Assembly (NCBI GenBank): GCA_937958785.1
Contig: CALGMY010000175.1
Location: forward strand, 1-8,658
Reading direction: 5' to 3'
Length of the DNA: 8,658 nt
DNA from: an uncultured Gammaproteobacteria bacterium
Lineage (GTDB): Bacteria; Pseudomonadota; Gammaproteobacteria; Steroidobacterales; GCA-2729495
The notes below the pieces were generated by a model that did no database searches, was not told the DNA's origin, and saw nothing but the letters and a program-made list of their open reading frames with translations. Position 1 is the first letter of the stretch; each line of letters begins with the position of its first letter. Below are positions 5,553 to 8,658 of the stretch, piece after piece. The translations under genes were made by a program, and so were the position numbers.

Positions 5553-5716
5553 TTGATCTTGGATTCCTTGTACGGGACGTGCTTGCGCACGATCGGGTCG
5601 TACTTGCTGACTTCCATCTTGTCGGGATGGGTGCGCTTGTTCTTGGTGGTGGTGTAGTAGTGCCCGGTGTCGGCGGTCGACACCAGCTTGATCTTGTCGC
5701 GGACGCTCTTGGCCAT
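5549..5716 (-). CDS. rpmG: 50S ribosomal protein L33
   Basis: Large-subunit protein near the E-site tRNA end. It is 55 residues, identical in length to E. coli L33, and aligns without gaps: MAKSVRDKIKLVSTADTGHY, then YTTTKNKRTHPDKME, ending YKESKIK. It has no cysteines, so it is the zinc-independent (C-minus) form. The Shine-Dalgarno GAGGT (5729 down to 5725) lies 8 nt before the ATG. It follows rpmB by 17 nt and is certainly co-transcribed with it. The last codon AAG is followed directly by the TAG belonging to the REP head, so the stop comes from the repeat while the protein keeps its native end. Confidence 0.97.
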   Translation of the reverse strand: MAKSVRDKIKLVSTADTGHYYTTTKNKRTHPDKMEVSKYDPIVRKHVPYKESKIK

Positions 5717-5733
5717 GGCCGTTTACCTCGGGG

Positions 5734-5970
5734 TCAGATGGCGTCGCCGGAGGCGCGCAGGTTCTCGAGCACCTTCTCGATGCCGAGCTTGTCGATGGTG
5801 CGCAGGCCCCGGGTGGAGACCCGCAGCGTCACGAAGCGCTTCTCGCCTTCCAGCCAGAACCGGTGCGTGTGCAGGTTCGGCAGGAACCGCCGCCGCTTCT
5901 TGTTGTTGGCGTGGGACACCGTGTTGCCGTAAGTCGGCCGCTTGCCGGTGACCTGACAGACCCGGGACAT
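5734..5970 (-). CDS. rpmB: 50S ribosomal protein L28
   Basis: Large-subunit ribosomal protein, 78 residues as in E. coli. Diagnostic stretches: MSRVCQVTGKRPTYGNTVSH, NKKRRRFLPNLHTHRFW, EKRFVTLRVSTRGLRTIDK. It lacks the four-cysteine zinc site found in some L28 proteins (only Cys5). AGAGGT (5982 down to 5977) is 6 nt upstream of the ATG, a good ribosome binding site. First gene of rpmB-rpmG, downstream of radC on the same strand, the same order as in E. coli. In E. coli mutM follows directly; here the desaturase unit intervenes. Confidence 0.97.
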   Translation of the reverse strand: MSRVCQVTGKRPTYGNTVSHANNKKRRRFLPNLHTHRFWLEGEKRFVTLRVSTRGLRTIDKLGIEKVLENLRASGDAI

Positions 5971-6029
5971 AACGAAACCTCTGGTGAGTCAATGACTTGG
6001 TGGGCCGCCGGGACGCCCGACGGCCGCAC

Positions 6030-6059
6030 TTTATACCAGCGCTCAGGGGGTTACAGCAA
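6030..6059 (-). promoter_or_regulatory. Candidate rpmB-rpmG promoter
   Basis: On the minus strand: -35-like TTGCTG (6059-6054), 18-bp spacer, -10 TATAAA (6035-6030, 5 of 6 consensus bases). The -10 lies in the 80-bp gap between radC and rpmB and the -35 overlaps the last codons of radC. Transcription would begin about 50-55 nt upstream of the rpmB ATG. This gives the ribosomal protein pair expression independent of radC. Confidence 0.6.
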
Positions 6060-6788
6060 CCCCCGGCTGGCCAGGGACACGCAGCTGCCGTCCCCCACGA
6101 TGAAGTGGTCGAGCAGCCGCACGTCCACCAGTTCCAGGGCATCCCGGATCCGGCGGGTGATCAGCCGGTCCGCGTCGCTGGGTTCCGGCACCCCGGAGGG
6201 GTGGTTGTGGGCCAGGATGAGCGCCGCGGCGTTGCGCTGCAGGGCCTGTCGCACCACCTCCCGGGGATAGACCGTGGTGTTGTCGATGGTGCCCCGGAAC
6301 AGCTCCTCGAAGGCCAGGACCCGGTGCCGGTTGTCCAGGAAGATGCCGCAGAACACCTCGTGGGGCCGGTCCCGGAGGCGGGCCAGCAGGAACTCCTGGC
6401 TGTCCGCCGGGGAGCCGATGGCCTTGCCCGGGGTGAGCTTCTCGCCCATGTACCGCCAGCAGCACTCCCGGACGGCGGCAAGGACCGCCGACTTGCCCGG
6501 CCCGAGGCCCCGCAGGGCCTCCAGCTGGGCCGGTCCCGCGTTCAGCACGCCCCGCATGCCGCCAAAGCGCACCAGCAGCTGGCGGGCGAGGTCCAGGGCC
6601 GACACGCCGGCCACCCCCCGGCCCAGCAGGATGGCGAGCAGCTCCGCGTCGGCCAGGTGACCGGGCCCGCCCCGGGCCAGCCGTTCCCGGGGCCTCTCGG
6701 CCGCGGGCCAGTGCTTGATGAGCGGCGTGTTGATGGGAACTCCCGGACGGCGACGGGCCCTGGCCCGGCGCCTGCCCTGGCCGGACAT
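6051..6788 (-). CDS. radC: RadC family (UPF0758) JAMM-domain protein
   Basis: The biochemical role of RadC is unsettled. The original DNA-repair assignment in E. coli was withdrawn, and the fold is a JAMM/MPN+ metalloprotease type. The product is 245 residues. The N-terminal UPF0758 region has WPAAERPRERL and LADAELLAILLGRG (helix-hairpin-helix-like), then ALRGLGPGKSAVL. The metal motif is intact: HNHPSG (194-199) with His194, His196, Ser204 and Asp207 fitting HxH-x7-SxxD. LDNRHRVLAFEELFRGTID precedes it, and the end (LLDHFIVGDGSCVSLASRGL) is typical. The chosen ATG leaves about 20 extra residues, rich in arginine, before the usual IKHWPA start. No alternative ATG/GTG/TTG codon is visible nearer, and no clear Shine-Dalgarno. 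Divergent from coaBC and upstream of rpmB, as in E. coli. Confidence 0.9.
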   Translation of the reverse strand: MSGQGRRRARARRRPGVPINTPLIKHWPAAERPRERLARGGPGHLADAELLAILLGRGVAGVSALDLARQLLVRFGGMRGVLNAGPAQLEALRGLGPGKSAVLAAVRECCWRYMGEKLTPGKAIGSPADSQEFLLARLRDRPHEVFCGIFLDNRHRVLAFEELFRGTIDNTTVYPREVVRQALQRNAAALILAHNHPSGVPEPSDADRLITRRIRDALELVDVRLLDHFIVGDGSCVSLASRGLL

Positions 6789-6895
6789 TCTGGGCGGCCC
6801 GGCCGGGGCGGGCCACTCGCGAAACTGCCGGCTTGGGCGACAAAGCCGGGGCCGCCCCTGCGTTAGACTGCGTACCTCGGCGGAGGGACCAGCGC
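6789..6895. promoter_or_regulatory. radC/coaBC divergent intergenic region
   Basis: These 107 bp must hold the coaBC promoter and the start of radC transcription. A TAGACT (6864-6869, 4 of 6 to a -10) lies about 27 nt before the coaBC start without a well-spaced -35. An inverted repeat CCGGCTT (6828-6834) / AAGCCGG (6843-6849) with an 8-nt centre could be a regulator site, but the region is so GC-rich that such matches are not rare. The Shine-Dalgarno GGAGGG (6882-6887) belongs to coaBC. Confidence 0.35.
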
Positions 6896-8146
6896 GTGGG
6901 CGCTCTCGACAACCAGCGGGTACTGCTCGGCGTCACGGGCGGCATTGCCGCCTACAAGAGCCCGGACCTGGTGCGGCGCCTGAAGGACGCCGGCGCCGAG
7001 GTCCGCGTGGTCATGACCCCGAGCGCCGCGCGGCTGGTGTCGCCCACGGTGTTCCAGGCGGTGTCCGGCCAGCCGGTGCGCACCGAGCTCTGGGACGAGG
7101 CCGCCGAGGCGGCCATGGGCCATATCGAGCTGGCCCGCTGGGCCACCCTGGTGCTGATCGCGCCGGCCACGGCCCACCTCATGTCCCAGCTGGCGGGCGG
7201 GTCCGCCGGCAACCTGCTCACCACCCTCTGCCTCGCCACCACCGCACCGCTGGTGCTGGCCCCTGCCATGAACCAGGCCATGTGGCGGCACCTCGCCACC
7301 CAGGCGAACCGGGCCACGCTCGAATCCCGGGGCGTGCGCTTCCTGGGCCCGGCCTCGGGGAGCCAGGCCTGCGGCGACGTCGGGCCCGGGCGGATGCAGG
7401 AGCCGGCCGACATCGTGGCGGGCCTCCCAGCCGTGTTGCCCGCTGCACCGGCGGCGTTGCCGAACGACCGGCTGAAGGGCCTGCGCGTGCTCGTCACCGC
7501 CGGGCCGACCCGGGAACCCATCGACCCGGTGCGCTTCGTCAGCAACCGCAGCTCCGGGAAGATGGGCTTCGCCGTGGCCCGCGCTGCCGCGGAGGCGGGC
7601 GCCGAGGTCGTGCTGGTTGCCGGACCCGTGAACCTCCCCACGCCGGCGGGGGCGCGGCGCATCGACGTGGAGACTGCCGCCGAGATGTTCGCCGCCACCT
7701 CGGGCGAGCTCGAGGGCATCCACATCTACATCGGTGCGGCCGCGATCTCCGACTACCGCCCCGAGCCGGCCCCCCAGAAGATCAAGAAGCGCACCGACCG
7801 GCTGGTGCTCGACATGGTGAAGTCGCCGGACCTGCTCGCCACGATCGCTGCGCGCCCGGGCGCGCCCTTCACGGTGGGCTTCGCGGCCGAGACCGAGCGG
7901 GTCGAGGAGTACGCCCGCCAGAAGCTCGAGGCCAAGCGCCTCGACATGATCGTCGCCAACCAGGTGGGTGCGAAGCTGGGTTTCGACGAGGACCAGAACA
8001 GCGTGCTCATCCTCTGGGCCGGGGGCCAGCAGGAACTGGGCCGCATGCCCAAGTCCGACCTGGCCCGGCACATCGTGGCCACGGTGGCCGCGCGCTATGC
8101 CGCGGCCCGGGGTGCCAGCGTCACCCCGTTGCGCCGGCCCGGCTGA
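6896..8146 (+). CDS. coaBC: Bifunctional phosphopantothenoylcysteine decarboxylase / phosphopantothenate-cysteine ligase
   Basis: Two consecutive CoA steps in one protein. The C-terminal CoaB half joins 4'-phosphopantothenate and cysteine using CTP; the N-terminal CoaC half decarboxylates the product with FMN. It is 416 residues. CoaC half: VLLGVTGGIAAYKSPDLVRR, MGHIELARWA with catalytic His76, PAMNQAMW (123-130, the PXMNXXMW motif), SGSQACGDVGPGRM with active-site Cys159. CoaB half from about 193: VTAGPTREPIDPVRFVSNRS with Asn217, then KIKK (295-298), where E. coli has the catalytic Lys289, and VGFAAETE. I chose GTG 6896 because GGAGGG (6882-6887) lies 8 nt upstream and the N-terminus then matches E. 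coli; the upstream in-frame TTG 6833 would add an unrelated extension. dut follows 11 nt later. Confidence 0.96.
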   Translation: MGALDNQRVLLGVTGGIAAYKSPDLVRRLKDAGAEVRVVMTPSAARLVSPTVFQAVSGQPVRTELWDEAAEAAMGHIELARWATLVLIAPATAHLMSQLAGGSAGNLLTTLCLATTAPLVLAPAMNQAMWRHLATQANRATLESRGVRFLGPASGSQACGDVGPGRMQEPADIVAGLPAVLPAAPAALPNDRLKGLRVLVTAGPTREPIDPVRFVSNRSSGKMGFAVARAAAEAGAEVVLVAGPVNLPTPAGARRIDVETAAEMFAATSGELEGIHIYIGAAAISDYRPEPAPQKIKKRTDRLVLDMVKSPDLLATIAARPGAPFTVGFAAETERVEEYARQKLEAKRLDMIVANQVGAKLGFDEDQNSVLILWAGGQQELGRMPKSDLARHIVATVAARYAAARGASVTPLRRPG

Positions 8147-8157
8147 CCGGCGGCCCG

Positions 8158-8610
8158 ATGACCCGCATCCAGCTCCGCATCCTCGACCCGCGGCTCGGGC
8201 GGGAGTTCCCGCTGCCGGCCCACGCGACGCCGGGCTCGGCCGGCGTCGACCTGCGCGCCTGCGTGGATGCCCCGCTCACGATCCGTCCCGGCGAAACGGT
8301 ACTCGTGCCGACCGGCATGGCGATCCACATCGGGGACCCGGGGCTCGCGGCGGTCATCCTTCCGCGCTCCGGGCTGGGCCACAAGAACGGCATCGTGCTC
8401 GGCAACCTGGTGGGCCTCATCGACTCGGATTACCAGGGCCCGCTGATGGTGTCCTGCTGGAATCGCGGCGGGGAGGCCTTTGTGCTGGAGCCCGGCGCCC
8501 GGCTCGCCCAGATGGTGTTCGTGCCGGTGGTGCAGGCGGAGTTCGACGTGGTGGAGCAGTTCGATGCCAGTGCCCGGGGCGCCGGCGGCTTCGGCCACAC
8601 CGGCGTGTAG
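8158..8610 (+). CDS. dut: Deoxyuridine 5'-triphosphate nucleotidohydrolase (dUTPase)
   Basis: Homotrimeric enzyme that hydrolyses dUTP to dUMP and PPi, keeping uracil out of DNA and feeding dTMP synthesis. The 150 residues match the 151 of E. coli. All five motifs are present: SAGVDLRA (27-34), PRSGLGHKNG (69-78), GNLVGLIDSDYQG (82-94) with expected catalytic Asp89, RLAQMVFVPV (115-124), and RGAGGFGHTG (140-149). It lies 11 nt after coaBC, the conserved gammaproteobacterial pair, with only a weak GGCGG before the ATG. Its end differs from E. coli: after FGHTG there is one Val and then TAG, both encoded by or adjoining the GTAG head of a REP element. Motif 5 is complete, so activity should not be affected. 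Confidence 0.97.
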   Translation: MTRIQLRILDPRLGREFPLPAHATPGSAGVDLRACVDAPLTIRPGETVLVPTGMAIHIGDPGLAAVILPRSGLGHKNGIVLGNLVGLIDSDYQGPLMVSCWNRGGEAFVLEPGARLAQMVFVPVVQAEFDVVEQFDASARGAGGFGHTGV

Positions 8611-8628
8611 GAGCGGCTTCAGCCGCGA
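8607..8628 (+). repeat. REP-like element overlapping the dut stop codon
   Basis: GTAG (8607-8610), GA, stem GCGGCT (8613-8618), TC, stem AGCCGC (8621-8626), GA. It has the same head, spacing and stem as the copy at 5529-5552 apart from the centre (TC versus AA). The TAG of its head is the dut stop codon. A GGGATATCCC palindrome follows at 8634-8643 near the window edge. Confidence 0.8.
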
Positions 8629-8658
8629 CCGCCGGGATATCCCTTCGCTCGCTAGATT

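Noticed and set aside
6863..8071. Minus-strand open frame of about 400 codons opposite coaBC.
   Set aside because: It has antisense shadow composition (Gly/His/Arg-rich), no start context, and lies wholly within coaBC.
6715..8157. The dut frame is open upstream through coaBC, suggesting a 631-residue product.
   Set aside because: CoaBC is unambiguous in the other frame, and Dut begins at the conserved MTRIQLRILDPRLG N-terminus.
8634..8658. GGGATATCCC palindrome at the right edge considered as a second REP or a terminator.
   Set aside because: It lacks the GTAG head, has no loop and no T tract, and the window ends too soon to judge.

Overview
The window looks like chromosomal housekeeping DNA from a high-GC gammaproteobacterium. 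Every protein I recognise has a close E. coli or Pseudomonas counterpart. The gene content also matches the E. coli neighbourhoods ftsY/rsmD and coaD-mutM-rpmG-rpmB-radC-coaBC-dut. Repeats of the form GTAGGAGCGGCTT/AGCCGCGA are of the GTAG-headed REP type known from Xanthomonadaceae and Pseudomonadaceae. A member of or near the Xanthomonadales is therefore a reasonable guess, but the sequence does not fix the taxon.

Layout. At the left edge is the 5' end of ftsY (minus strand, running off the window), 26 bp from a divergent plus-strand run rsmD-coaD-ggt (16S rRNA methyltransferase, phosphopantetheine adenylyltransferase, secreted gamma-glutamyltranspeptidase). ggt converges on mutM (minus, formamidopyrimidine-DNA glycosylase) across an 88-bp gap. 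That gap holds a perfect 30-bp AT-rich inverted repeat and a 15-bp tandem duplication. A 188-bp divergent region with a near-perfect 22-bp palindrome over a TATAGT box separates mutM from a plus-strand DesB-like acyl-CoA desaturase. The desaturase converges on the minus-strand set radC-rpmB-rpmG across a strong bidirectional terminator flanked by two inverted REP elements. To the right, coaBC and dut run on the plus strand, divergent from radC, and a third REP sits at the end of dut.

How the genes relate. coaD and coaBC encode three steps of coenzyme A synthesis (PPCS, PPCDC, PPAT). rpmB/rpmG encode ribosomal proteins L28 and L33. mutM and dut keep oxidised guanine and uracil out of DNA. The desaturase modifies membrane acyl chains, and GGT handles periplasmic glutathione. 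Compared with E. coli, ggt and the desaturase look like the additions to an otherwise conserved cluster.

I found no new defence, mobile or biosynthetic system. The most unusual signals are non-coding or domain-level: (1) four genes (ggt, desaturase, rpmG, dut) end in exactly TAG followed by GAGC, and in three of them this is the head of a REP, so the repeat supplies the stop codon; (2) the AT-rich perfect palindrome between ggt and mutM; (3) the desaturase's C-terminal extension, which resembles the tail of ISL3-family transposases; (4) the operator-like palindrome upstream of the desaturase.
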